In this document: positions 1-10,599 of the stretch, one piece after another | Numbering within the stretch: the stretch's first letter is position 1 | Layout of the letters: each line of letters opens with the position of its first letter | DNA from: Coix lacryma-jobi var. lacryma-jobi | Lineage: Eukaryota > Streptophyta > Magnoliopsida > Poales > Poaceae | Direction: 5' to 3' | NCBI GenBank assembly: GCA_009763385.1 | Contig: VDCT01000286.1 | Coordinates: forward strand, 744,001-808,000 | Length of the DNA: 64,000 bases | Notes under the pieces: generated by a model | What the model was told of the DNA's origin: nothing | The model's database searches: none | Seen by the model: the letters and a program-made list of their open reading frames with translations, nothing else | Translations under genes and position numbers: made by a program

Positions 1-563
1 AAAAATAAAACAAGGATTTCAAAATGCTTTTTCTGCAAAATACTTGATCTTGCTTAAGCCTTACCTTGACTACCTAAGCCTCTCATTCCTGAGTCTTCTT
101 CCTTTTTCTTTAGTCGGGTAAGTCTTGTTGAGTACCCCAGTACTCAGGGTTTGTTAACCCCTGTTGCAGGTTTCTATAGGTGATGTTGATCATGATCATG
201 TCAGTGGGCTTGACGTGATCTGTTTTTCTTCTTCCCCAACTTAGGTACTCGCCTAAGTGTGGCTCTGTAATACTACTATTCTACTTCCACACACCAGTTA
301 TGTTCATGTAAAAGTGACTTATTCATGTTTTTATAAAGGTTATCTATCTTGCTTCCGCACTCCGATGGTATTTTGTATCAACTGTTGTAATGTTGTAATT
401 TCCAACCTTCAGATGATGGTCCTGTGTTCGTGGATAATTCGGGGTTCCCTCGGGGACACCCGACAGATCTTTCCTGTGATGTGGTACATGTGCACAGGCA
501 TAGAGCTCAGGGAGATGGTGACGTGTGCGGGTGGGCCACATTACTGGGAGGTTCTCTGCCACA
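1..563 (+). repeat. 5' LTR (3' portion) of the chromovirus-like element
   Basis: The LTR runs from before the window to CCACA at 563, directly before a tRNA-Met-type primer site. It contains a possible TATA-like segment (TTTTATAAAGG near 340). It extends much further upstream than its 3' partner, which lacks this upstream part. Confidence 0.65.
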
Positions 564-566
564 GAA

Positions 567-581
567 TGGTATCGGAGCAGG
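567..581 (+). other. Primer-binding site, initiator tRNA-Met type
   Basis: TGGTATCGGAGCAGG begins three bases after the LTR end. It differs by one base in the core from the TGGTATCAGAGC site used by many plant retrotransposons. Confidence 0.75.
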
Positions 582-1844
582 ATTGTCATCAGGAAAGACT
601 GGTTGCAATATTCACTTTCGAAAAACTTCAAAATGGTTTCTTAATCTAAAAGTTTTTGAAAGTAACAAGTTAAAAATGATCCTTCCCTGAGTTTCTTTCT
701 TGCTGCAAGACTTCGTGAAGACTCTCTAGCAACTCAAGCCGAAGACCCGAGATGTTTCAACTCGTCTATAGAAAGATGGAGAATCAACCTCCCTGTCAAA
801 CCAAGACGAAGAGCTATTCAACACATATACCAAGTCCGTGAAGCTAAAGTGTAAGTATAGCCCTATACCTAACTAACAGGTGGAGGCAGAGATCTCCTGT
901 CAGTGAGAGGTCGTATAGGACGAGCATATATATCATATCTTGCATAATGATAAAATGTGCTTCTTTTCTAAATTCTAAAAGCAGCTATCATCCCCGATAA
1001 CTGATCGTCCCTAGATTCTGCTACCCTTGATACTTTTGTTCCATAAGTTCTGATCCTTGGAAACTTTTGGATATCTTTCATACACTCTACCACATAAAGT
1101 CAGAATCAGGGTAAAATCCTTGGTTCTTTCGGAACACGCGTGTCATGCCTTGAATTGGCACGTGCTAGTTGTTGATGTCGTGAAAACGACGAATGGTGGT
1201 TGAAAGTTACTGAAGTTTGTGTTCTTTGAAAGGACCATGATCTGTGGACGGGATAAAAGCGTGGGAACCTAGGGTCACCTATGGACGGCCACCATAGGGC
1301 GTTACTGCCAGGTGCTCGCTAATGTCCAGGCCTATAGTCATGATTCTTTCTAGACCACCGTTAAAGTGCTTTCATTTCTGGACGCCCGAAGGGGAGTTCA
1401 AAACCATTCTCCTTTGTAGCTATAACCAACCCTTGCTTTTGGTTATAAATTTCTTCTTATTAAGATGAGAGATATTGAAGTTGTGCTCTATTATGGTGCC
1501 ATGATTGGTGACCACGGTGCCGCGTCGGACCCCAGGAATCTCGTGTGTCCGGATCCATTAGTTTCCGCTGGGTGCGCGCACGGTATCGAGGTCTACAGTT
1601 ATGATCCATTTGGGCCCACAGCTAATGTACGCTCTCTCTGGATTCTTGATAATCTTTCTTGTTCCACCCAGATATCTTCTACCCTGCTACTTGCACCGTG
1701 TTCTGATCCCCGTTGGTAATCCTGAATACAACCCAGTTGCCTTGTGAACTCCTTGTGAGTAAACAAGTGTGACACATTTCCTTTTCCATTACTCAACCCC
1801 AGACCTTTAAATGCTTCTTAAATCTCGGGGCGAGATTTCTTTTT

Positions 1845-1855
1845 AGGGGGAAGGC
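1845..1855 (+). other. Polypurine tract before the 3' LTR
   Basis: AGGGGGAAGGC lies immediately before TGTAACACC. This is the expected plus-strand primer of a Gypsy element in plus orientation. Confidence 0.7.
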
Positions 1856-2040
1856 TGTAACACCTCTGGTGATTAATATGTAATTAACCTGATGATGGTC
1901 CTGTGGTTCGTGGATAATTCGGGGTTCCTCGGGAACACCCGACAGATCTTTCCTGTGATGTAGTACATGTGCACAGTCATTGGAGCTCAGGGAGACGGTG
2001 ACGTGTGCGGGTGGGCCACATACCGGGAGGTTCTGCCACA
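1856..2040 (+). repeat. 3' LTR, internally deleted
   Basis: It starts TGTAACACC and ends CTGCCACA. Only the first about 35 bp and the last about 150 bp of the family LTR are present; the middle found in the 5' LTR is missing. The 185-bp copy therefore carries a large internal deletion. Confidence 0.7.
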
Positions 2041-2043
2041 ATA

Positions 2044-2638
2044 CTGAACAAAGATACCAAAACTATCTACATTTTGGACCCCGACTCCTCTTGATCCCAT
2101 CTACCAATACAACCCAAATGCAAAATATGGAAGAAACTTTTATGGATTGCTGAATACTTGCCAAAGCCATGTCTATTGTATGCCCTGGGTCTAGATGGAA
2201 TGAAAATGTTTCCTATGGCGTCAAATAATATTACATGATATTCCAATTTACAAAAGGTAGCGTTTCTTTTGAGATAAATATATATAAAAATATTTTCTAT
2301 ATTGAATAATATATTTTGATACAGATTATGAATTTATATTATATATATATATTCAGGGAACTATCGGGTATATTGTTTCAATCTTCATGTCAGCGTGGAA
2401 AGGTGAAGGACTACACTTGCCGTTTCTAATGGTAATTTCGTAATAATTTAATCTTTTGTTTTTTAAACACATATATCTCTATATTCTTGTTTGTTTAATA
2501 ACAATATTGATTGTACAGGATGGATATGAACTCAGAAAACAAATTTTGGGACAACTACTGATATACAAGGAGAATGACTATGAAGACAACATGCATGCTC
2601 GTGTCCTAGAATTGCTTAGATGTATTAGAAAGAACTAA
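2044..2638 (+). pseudogene. C-terminal remnant of a Ulp1/C48-type cysteine protease-like gene
   Basis: The best-supported part is two exons joined by a GT-AG intron (2432-2518). The first ends in a segment with SAWKGEGLHLPFL and the second encodes DGYELRKQILGQLL to a stop at 2638. A further intron-like gap lies about 2265-2357, and an upstream exon encodes YILDP-type residues after 2060. This pattern resembles the C-terminal region of grass Ulp1-like SUMO-protease genes, many of which travel with transposons. The frame is broken more than once and the catalytic His/Asp/Cys region is not visible, so it is dead. It begins right after the 3' LTR, so the retroelement probably landed in it. The family call is from resemblance and is moderate. 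Confidence 0.45.
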
Positions 2639-3399
2639 AGTTAGTTATATAGTATGAATTTATTGTAATAATAATTATTATGTTTAGTCAACAAATACTT
2701 GGGCAAATTAATTTCATGTGTGTTCAACTCTCTTCAGCATTGATTCAGCCACCAAACAAAAAAAAGAGGGCAAAACAAAGCCTAACTGCAGACAACGAAC
2801 ACCAAATGCATCTATGAACACGAACAACAACACAATATTCATGTCCAAAATGTAAAACTCAGTACAACAGTTTAAAAACTTGGGCATACATGAGATACTC
2901 AGAAGCCTTGCACTATATTAACTAAATATATAATACATCAGCAACAGAACCAGGATCTGAGGGCTGGGTATTCAAAATATGTAGGAGCACTAAAAAACAA
3001 TAACCAAATAGATAATACTTGGCATGTATAATGCTATAAAGACACTGAATATGAATTGGGATTTCAAAAGAATGAATTCAACTTACAGTTGAAGATCACT
3101 GTTGTTGAGTCCGCTGGCCGTTGGCTGATGTGCGACGCATGCCCCTGCTGCCTGGCTGTGCGTGTGCGGTGGCGAATCTGGCCCCAGCCTGCGCTGCGCG
3201 CTAGCAGCGCCGCTGCGCAGCCTGCCCGCCGTAACGAAGTCCCGACGCCCGTGGCACGCTGCCGCCCAACGCCGCTGCGCCCGAAGGGCGGCAGCTGCGC
3301 CGCCGCTTCAGACTGCGCTTGTGCTGCGCGCTGCCGCTACGCCCCCAACGCCGCTGCCATGGTCCGACGCCATCCGCCGGTTGCCGTCTGCCGCAACAC
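2639..3399. other. No gene recognised; AT-rich, then a GC-rich flank of the J-domain fragment
   Basis: 2639-3100 is AT-rich filler with no motif I recognise. From about 3115 composition switches to GC-rich DNA continuous with the minus-strand J-domain fragment. The plus-strand ORF here reads Ala/Arg/Pro-rich low-complexity protein and looks like a shadow. Confidence 0.5.
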
Positions 3400-3875
3400 G
3401 TCGCCTTGCCATCCAGGCGGGATGGCCCACGGCGGCGGCGCGCTCGCGCTCCTCGAGGTCGGAGACGGCCCTCCGGCGCTTCACGCCAGCGGCGGCCGCG
3501 GAGGCACGCGTCGAACTGACGCGGAGGGACTCGTCGCGGAGGAGCTTAGCAGCTGGAAGTCAGCAGTGGCGTGGGGTCGTCGGGGCGCTTGTCGGGGTGG
3601 CGTAGCCGCGACTGCGTCCGGTACGCCTTCTTGATCTCGTCGATGGTCAGCGCCGCGCCTTCCTCCCCCGACGGGAGGCAGAGCACCTCGTAGTGGTCGA
3701 TGTCAACCTCCTCCTGCCCTGTCACCGCCATGGCGCCCGAAGAGAGATGCCGCGGGACCTCGACCTCGCTTGGTGGTATGGAAGGAATGAAATCGGAGAA
3801 TGAGGATGGAAGGGAGCGGCTGCGGCTGAAGCGGTTTTGTGGACAGGGTCGGGAATTTCGTTCGCACTCAGCCAT
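3400..3875 (-). pseudogene. DNAJC17-like J-domain protein, 5' fragment with frameshifts
   Basis: On the minus strand a Met at 3732 (or the upstream in-frame Met at 3875) opens a J-domain: VDIDHYEVLCLPSG, then KKAYRTQSRLRHPDKRPDDP. The HPD signature that activates Hsp70 is intact. Downstream the frame breaks near 3562. A second frame then gives GVKRRRAVSDLEERERAAA, which matches the charged helix that follows the J-domain in DNAJC17, a co-chaperone linked to splicing. At least two indels separate the pieces, and no RNA-binding domain or intron-exon series follows, so this is a broken partial copy. The abrupt GC-rich island in AT-rich DNA, and a Helitron 3' terminus about 800 bp away, suggest a captured gene fragment. 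Family call is firm; the capture route is inference. Confidence 0.7.
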
Positions 3876-4103
3876 TCAGCAATGACGTGGTCACGTGGTG
3901 GAGAGCCGGATGGGCCTCATGGGCGGGCCTAAGAATAGAGAACGAAGGGAAAAAAGGGAAAACAATCGACGACCAAAAAGGCATTGGACTAAAAAAATAG
4001 CAAAAAAAAAATTCAAAAAGCAAAAAAAAACGTCTATGAAGATATCAACATTAATCTCTACAAAAAAAATTAATATGGGTATAAATGACTAAATAAAATG
4101 AAA

Positions 4104-4557
4104 CTCCCTCCGTTCAAGAAAAAACATGCAATTCTAGCACAATATCACATTTTAGTATCTTATATAAATTCAAATAATTAAAGATAAAAATATATTAATA
4201 TTATGATATTAAATAAACATCATTATATTTAATTATAAAATATATTTTATAGTAAATATATTTAGAACAATAAATATTAATACTATTCACTAGAAATGTG
4301 GTAAACGTGAAATACTTTTCAGGACAGAGAACCTATAGTTGTTGTTTTTATAGATGAAGGGTATATAATAAGAAAACGTTAACAATTGAAGAAAAATAAA
4401 AAATAGTTATAATATTAAATAAACATCATTATATTAATTATAAAATACATTTTATATTAAAATATATTGGATCACTATTCACTAGAAACGTTGACAAACG
4501 TGAAATACTTTTCAAGACACAAAACCTATAGTTGCATGTTTTTATGGATGGAGGGAG
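4104..4557. mobile_element. Stowaway-like MITE with an internal direct duplication
   Basis: ACTCCCTCCGTTC at the left is answered by GGATGGAGGGAGT at the right, followed by TA: the terminal signature of Stowaway/Mariner MITEs. About 180 bp is present twice in direct orientation (about 4190-4390 and 4408-4580), both copies carrying an AAACGTGAAATACTTTTCA-type segment. A degenerate copy of the right end sits in the middle near 4350. The left TA is mutated. Confidence 0.7.
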
Positions 4558-4641
4558 TATATAACAAGAAAACGTTTACACTTGAAGGAAAAAACAAATA
4601 TATGATATTCACAATAATAATAATAAAATATAAATTATTAA

Positions 4642-4671
4642 CCCGTAGTAACGCACGGGCATTTTTACTAG
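4642..4671 (+). mobile_element. Helitron 3' terminus (hairpin plus CTAG)
   Basis: CCCGT...ACGGG (4642-4659) forms a 5-bp stem with an 8-nt loop. It is followed after a short spacer by CTAG (4668-4671) and then T, which is the canonical Helitron 3' end and target context. The 5' end was not found. The J-domain fragment and the Stowaway element would lie inside such an element. Confidence 0.6.
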
Positions 4672-4792
4672 TCTAATCTAATAACCCTTATAAAGGAAAA
4701 CCCCACTAGACTAATTCTCTAGCATATCCTGAGCCATGTCATCACCTATTGCTCCTGCCATGATGTGGCCTCTCTTGTGCATGAAGAGGAAC

Positions 4793-4797
4793 CAAAT
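4793..4797. other. Target-site duplication CAAAT (left copy)
   Basis: CAAAT at 4793-4797 is repeated exactly at 13763-13767 on the other side of the TAT element. The matching 5-bp duplication proves one integration event with both ends preserved. Confidence 0.9.
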
Positions 4798-5575
4798 TGT
4801 TGACGTCGGAAGTTATCCGAATCACACACCAGCAGTGCTAGAACGCCCGATGAGGTTGTAGATCAACCTGAGACAGCGAAGACCCTGGCTAAACCAGCGA
4901 AGACTGATCTAGAGACCGTCTGGGTTGATCTAGGGTTTTAGAGCCTCGTGTTGGTAACTCTAGAACTCCTCGGGGAAGATCCGTCGGGGAGAAGCACGTA
5001 GAGATTGTTCTAGGACCAGCAAGGCCGCCTAGAACGTCGTCGAATCTCGCCGGGAGATGCGCCGAACAACAAGGTAGAGGGGAAAAAAGGGTAAAAGGGA
5101 TAGTATTGATTTTGATCGATGGTGTTGGATGCTTCAATCGGCCATGATCCTCTCATATATAGAGGGGGGTGGTCTTTATCCCAATAGGAAACGTCTTCAG
5201 ATACGATTTTCAAGTTTCCTATCCGGACTCTAACAATATAGAATCCAATCCGGACGCAACAAGTAACCCTAATCCCGCCGATCCTTAAATCGACCAGATT
5301 GATCTAAATCAGCCTCAATGGGCTTTATTAGCCCATACTGATTAATGAAATGTCGTCGGACTTAGCCTTCATTATAACTATAAGGCCTCCGACCAGTGTC
5401 ACCTGGTCGGACACAAACATTGACTGATCGGAAGTCCAAAATGATCAGACTCATTTGACTTAAAACATCTAATTCATCAAATATGAAGTAAAAGAAGACA
5501 AATCCGACCCTAATGTTACAAGCCGAATATTTCTCCTAATTTTACTTTTACCTGTGACACTTTTGAGTGTCAACA
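4798..5575 (-). repeat. 3' LTR of the TAT element
   Basis: This 778-bp copy is nearly identical by eye to 12979-13762. It carries the inverted repeat CCGACCAG...CTGGTCGG near 5388-5409 and GACACTTTTGAGTGTC at its edge. Confidence 0.92.
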
Positions 5576-5578
5576 TAT

Positions 5579-5590
5579 GCCCCCCTGTTT
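5579..5590 (-). other. Polypurine tract of the TAT element
   Basis: On the minus strand the run AACAGGGGGGC sits just before the 3' LTR, as expected for plus-strand priming. Confidence 0.75.
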
Positions 5591-5699
5591 TTAGGTGATC
5601 TTTAGCAAAACCTAAAAACAAGCCAAACAACAACGATGTCCAACTCATCGGCTATTCGATAATTAAGGATAAACCTTCTGACTATTTTTGTTCTAAGGG

Positions 5700-6900
5700 C
5701 GATACATGTATCAGCCATTGTTTGGAAGGCGCTCAGGCTTCTTGCCAAACACTTGGAAATACTTTTTCAAATACCTTCCGTTTATTGCTCTTGGGAGACT
5801 TTCACCTTGCAACGTCTCCAGCACATATGCATTCCGAATATTACCTTGATCACTTTATAAGGACCTTCCCAACTCGGCGACCACTTGCCAAACTTGTTAC
5901 TTCTCGACCCGAGTGGTAGTATAGCTTTCCATACTAACTCTCCCCTTGGAACGATTTGCTTCTCACCTTCTTGTTGTATGCTCTAGCAACCCGGGCTTTG
6001 TCCTTCTCCATCTCCTTAAAAGCTTTAATCTTTTATCGGTTATTTCATCTATGTTGTCCATCATGGCATCATGGTACATAACAACAGATAAATCATTCTG
6101 TCTAGCTAGTCTTATATGCATCCAGATTTACCTCGATGGGCAACATTGCTTCTTGCCCATATACCCGCTCGAAAGGAGTAACTTTTGTGGCACCATGCCT
6201 TGACACACGATGAGCCCATAAAGCCTCAGACAAAACCTCATGCCACCTTCTTGGGTTGTCCTCAATCTTCTTTTGATAAGCTTGATCAAAGTCTTGTTAC
6301 TAGACTCAGCTTGGCCGTTAGCTTGAGCATAGTATGGAGACGAATTGAGCATCTTTATTTGTATAATTCAGCAAAATCTCGCACTTCCTTAGAAATAAAA
6401 GACGTCCCTTGATCTGTGGTTAACGTCTGAGGTATGCCGAATCTATGTATAATATGTTCAGTAATAAACTCAATTACCTCCTTATGTGTCATATTCTTCA
6501 AAGGTACCGCTTCAGTCCATTTATGAAGTAATCTATAGCGACCAGAACAAAACGATGTCCCTTTGAAGATGAGGGATGAATTTGGCTAATGAAGTCTAGC
6601 CCCCAACCACAAAAAGGCCACGGTTGATAATAGATGAAGCATAGCAGTAGGTGCAAGCTGTATATTTCCAACCGTTGACATTCTTCTCATCCTTTGTAGT
6701 AACGAAAACAATCGGCCATCATTGCGGGCCAATAAAACCCAGCTCTGCGCAATAGCCATTTCATCTTAGCCGCCAATTGATGTGTTCCACAAATACCCTC
6801 ATGAACCTCCCCCATAGCCACCTTTGCTTGATCAGATCCCAAACACTTAAGCAACAAGTCTTCGGCAGTTATTCGGTAAAGCTCATCATTATGTAGTACA
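5700..6900 (-). pseudogene. Integrase of the TAT element (broken)
   Basis: Reading on the minus strand, the zinc-binding HHCC part is recognisable around 6700-6870 (VHEGICGTHQLAAKMKW, then a later C-x-x-C region). The catalytic core follows, with DQGTSFISKEVRDF near 6400 and SPYYAQANGQAESSN near 6320, which carry the second Asp and the Glu of the DDE triad. After that come WHEVLSEALWAHR-like residues and a C-terminal GPYKV segment near 5860. Stops and single-base shifts split it into several frames. In the intact family this enzyme inserts the cDNA into the genome. It lies last in pol, next to the 3' LTR. Confidence 0.8.
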
Positions 6901-7109
6901 TATTTAAATGCACTCCGCGAACACTTTGATCAGCCTAGTACTTGGATCATTAAGATATTTAAGTAGGGGAGTTCTCCAATCTTCCAAATCAGTTCCATTT
7001 GTTTCGGACCGATTTAGAGTTTCTTCAGACAAATCAATCGTTCCAAGATCGACTAGGTCAATCGGACGGATTAACTGACTTGATTCATAAACACCTGGTC
7101 GGCCATAGT

Positions 7110-7660
7110 ACTTACCCAAGTATGCTCAACATATATCTGGTCTCCATGCAAGGTGGCCGAACTGGTCTTAAACAAACTGGTCGGCCATAGAAGCCGACAA
7201 TACTTTCTGCGTGCTGCTGCACCGGCTTTACGTAAAAATTGCGTTTACTAACATTATAGCCAGATGCTTGCTGGGCTAACATGTTGGCTTTATGATTTTC
7301 ATGCCTTGGTATATGCCGAATCTGGAATTCGGTAAAATGAGCAATGATGTCAAGGCACATATCAAGATAAATATTAACAATCCGCTAACATTGAAAATTA
7401 CCAGCAACTTGTTGTACTACTAGTAAGGAATCGCCATGAGCTTCAATATCTTAACCTCCATGGAACATAATTTTCTAAACCGAATAAAAGAGCTTCATAT
7501 TCGGCTTGATTATTAGTGCACAAGTAATCTAACCGGCTCAACATTTCAAACTAGCACCATTAGGAGAAATGATGACCAACACACCAACACTTGGGCCTCC
7601 TTACAAGCCGATCCATCAAAATAAAGTTTCCATGGAGTAAAAGTAAAGTAACCGATTTCA
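7110..7660 (-). pseudogene. Second (archaeal-type) RNase H region of the TAT element
   Basis: Between RT/RNase H and integrase the minus strand encodes WKLYFDGSACKE near 7620, an EAHGDSLLVVQQVAG segment near 7420 and an HIPRHENHKANMLAQQASG segment near 7290. This is the layout of the additional RNase H (aRNH) of TAT/Ogre elements: an acidic DGS start, a GDS Asp and a late His. The frame is interrupted by stops and a frameshift. It supports the clade call. I infer activity is lost. Confidence 0.7.
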
Positions 7661-7679
7661 CTTTCTAAACTAATACCAT

Positions 7680-8640
7680 GCTCAACAATGAAATCGGCAA
7701 GAACTTGACCCTTCAAAGTTTTTCAATGGTTCATAGGTCAAGTCAAACTCAATTAATGCATACGCCCATTTGCCAATCCTTCCTCTAAGGATTGGCCGAT
7801 ATAACATGTGCCTAATCACATCGGCCTGGCATGCAACAATACATGTACTAGATAGCAAATAATGTCTCATTTTAGCACAAACATAGTACAAGGATAAACA
7901 TAATTTCTCGATATGGGCGTACCTTGTCTTGGGATCAAGAAGACGGCGACCAATATATGCAATTACATATTCTTTACCTTCATCTTCTTGTGTCAAGACA
8001 CTCCCATAACCTTTTCATCGGCGGGCGATATATAATCTGAAAGGGATACCTCTCTTAGGCGCCCGAAAACTGGTGGAGATGACAAATTTCCTTTATTTTC
8101 TCAAATGCTTCTTGCTGCTCTGCCCCCCAAGCGAACTCAGTCTCGTTCTTCAGCTTTAATATCGGGTAAAAAGAATAATTTTTCCATACAAGTTTGCAAT
8201 AGCCAGCATTTGGGACATATCCTCTTCGGCCATGAATATCTGATTATAACCAGCGTTGCCGTCAAGAAAACTAACAACCTGATGTCCCAAAGCATCATTG
8301 ATTAACATATTGGCTATAGGCATAGGATACTCATCTTTGGGAGTGGCCCTATTCAGATCTCTAAAATCAATGCAAATCCTGATTTTTCGGTATCTTTCTT
8401 TCTATAGGCACGATATTAGAGACCCACTCCGCATATCTGCATGGTCGGATAAATCCCGCTTGTAATAACCGATTAATTTCCTCTTTAATCCGGTCATATT
8501 GTAGAATTAAAACGTCGAGGATGCTGTTTGAATGGTTGGAACCCCGACTTGATAGGAAGCCGATGCTCGACAAGTTCTCGACTTAATCTAGGCATCTCTG
8601 TATAATTCCATGCAAAGCAATCAAAAACTCTTTCAATAGA
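7680..8640 (-). pseudogene. Reverse transcriptase-RNase H of the TAT element (broken)
   Basis: RT begins near 8600 with IKEEINRLLQAGFIRPCRYAEW at 8500-8440, then the NIVPIERK and LHCFRDLNRATPKDEYPMP region, then LGHQVVSFLDGNAGYNQI near 8270. A YADD-type active site is not readable, because the region 8000-8170 is disrupted. RNase H follows at 7682-7996 with YVIAYIGRRLLDPKTRY and IEKLCLSLYYV. Several stops and frameshifts are present. The normal product copies the element's RNA into DNA and degrades the template. Confidence 0.8.
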
Positions 8641-10545
8641 GCGATTATCTTAGCTTATAATCGGCCTCAAGATTTTGATTTACAAAGGTCGGCCTTGGTA
8701 CAGAACCATCCCCAATATCTATTTGTTCCAAAGGGTCGGCTGACGTAAAAACTTGGCCCAATTTATTGAGCTCATCAAAATCATCAATAGCTTCACAAGT
8801 ATCGGCCTCATGAGCCCGATACTGTTCGACACGATGTTTTAACCAATCAACATTAGCATCCATAAATTACATGATAATGTTGAACCGATTGTCGGTCGGT
8901 TTTAAAGACACTGGTACAAACCTTCCCGGGTAACACTAACAAACTGAAAATCAGAAAGGTCCCGACCAGACAGACAAGCAATAGTATCATGCCCCCCGAG
9001 CAAAGGAGCATCGGTCATAGCCACATAGGCCGATGAATCTGAGTGCACTACCTCAACGTCGTCTCCCACCCATTGGATAAGAAACTGATGTAAGCTAGAA
9101 GGTATGCACCGATTAGCATGAATCCAGTCGCGCCCAAGTATAAGATTGTAACTACCTTGTATGTCGGCGACGAAGAAAGCAATGGCCAAAGTCTTGCTCC
9201 CAACGGTCAGCTCCATGGACGCAACTCCTTTGGCCGGAGTAGGATCTCCCCCTCAACTCCAGTAATAGTCATGTTGGTTTGATCAGCTCTTCATCGGTAC
9301 CACCAGCTTCTGATAAAGCGAATATGACATCAAATTCACAATTGCCCCACTGCCGACCAGCATTTTATGAACTGGTGTGCCATTGATGTGTCCTTTTACA
9401 TGTAAAGGCTTGAGATGATTAACAGATTCCTCCAGTTTCTGGAGCACGGCAGTCTGCGTAGCGAAATTGAACTCCGTCGCTGTTGAATCATCTCTGACCA
9501 CGTAGTAATCGGCCGATAAGTACACCACATTGACCTCCACCCTTTAGGGGAAGGTTCATAATCCACCATTTCTTCATCTGGTTTTTCAAGTAATTCTTCG
9601 CTTGTCGCAATAATATCAGCGGGGGAAACAGGGTTACTAAAAAGCGAGGCTAACCCCACCGGTACATTAGGAACCGATCCGGTCCTAGATCCTGATCGGG
9701 TTGACTCTCCTCCGGATCTAGTAGCTGATTCAACCTGCTCGACCACTAAACTGGTCGGCACCTGTCCTGAAGTGGTCGGATTCATGTTCGACCTGATTGG
9801 TTTCGAAACCACCTGAGTAGTCTCAGTGTTTAGACTGGTCGGTTCAAGATCCGACTTGTTTGATTCTTCAATCGTTAAAGTCGGCTTTTGGTTACAAGTC
9901 GGCTCTTCACCTCCTCGCTTGCCCTGAGGGAAAATATGATGTGTTGAATTAAATATGTCTTCCCTCATTTTGTCAAGCCGCTCCTTCTTCTGTTTGTTAC
10001 AGCGGCCCTTTGCAGCTTCCTTCGCTGAGTCTTAGTCAAACCAGGAGGACACCATCTGGGCTGCATGTATTTGGGTCACACTCGACAGGTTTCTCTGCTT
10101 CTGGCTCAGCCGAAGTATCTTGAGCTTCTGGGACCTCTTCAGCTGGTGGCTCCTCAACCACCATCGGCTCAGGTTCATTGGCAAGAGGGACTTCCATAGA
10201 CCCGATTGTAATAGTGGGGACCGGGTCGGATCTGGTCGGAGAGGCAGTAGGAACACTTTGCACCTTCTTAGGTACATAGATCTGTCGCATCTGCGTCTTT
10301 CTTGCCTCTTGAGAAGTTAAAATCCTGGACGCTACCAGCCGATTCTGACTAGAGCTCGGCTGATCACCCAAACGATCAAACACTGAGACTCTCGCAGGCT
10401 GATTAGTAGGCATTCCCCATCCTGGCTGATAATACATATGTGCCAGCATAGGATATGGCACCCATACTCCTTGAGGACCCCATTGCGGTGGCGGCGAAAT
10501 AGGAGGGGCCCACTGATAGCAATACGGTCCAGCCTTTGGCGCCAA
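8641..10545 (-). pseudogene. Spacer and aspartic protease region of the TAT element, catalytic Asp replaced
   Basis: The minus strand reads a long Pro/Glu/Ser-rich spacer (10545-9560) with SVFDRLG and a Lys/Arg-rich TKTQRRKLQR segment. A retropepsin-like domain follows: HVKGHINGTPVHKMLVGSGA, then IVNLMSYSLYQKL near 9360, and LILGRDWIHANRCIPS near 9130. The catalytic motif expected as DSGA reads GSGA, so the catalytic Asp is replaced by Gly. The segment to 8641 (WVGDDVEVVHSDSS and onward) links protease to RT. Frames change at about 9540, 9970 and 9216. A protease with this change should be inactive. Confidence 0.75.
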
Positions 10546-10599
10546 ACGTCGCCTGAGAATCCATCATCTGTTTGGATTTCTCTTCCTCATGCTTCGGAG

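Larger units (their letters stand above)
1..2040 (+). mobile_element. Non-autonomous chromovirus-like (Gypsy) LTR element, 5' end outside window
   Basis: Two copies of one LTR end share about 150 bp (412-563 and 1891-2040). A primer-binding site and a polypurine tract sit just inside them, so the order LTR, PBS, internal, PPT, LTR is complete on the plus strand. The internal part (564-1855) is only about 1.3 kb and shows no gag or pol similarity in any frame, so the element depended on others for mobility. TGTAACACC at the 3' LTR start and an AGGGGGAAGGC polypurine tract are typical of Tekay/Del-type chromoviruses; that clade call is by resemblance. The left boundary and target duplication cannot be seen. 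Confidence 0.7.

Noticed and set aside
2466..2490. Helitron 5' end ATCTCTATATTC
   Set aside because: It sits in the intron of the Ulp1-like remnant, whose exons continue on both sides, so no boundary is there.
3056..3634. Long plus-strand open frame (192 residues)
   Set aside because: Ala/Arg/Pro-rich reading of the opposite strand of the J-domain fragment; no start context or motif, while the minus strand has a clear J-domain.
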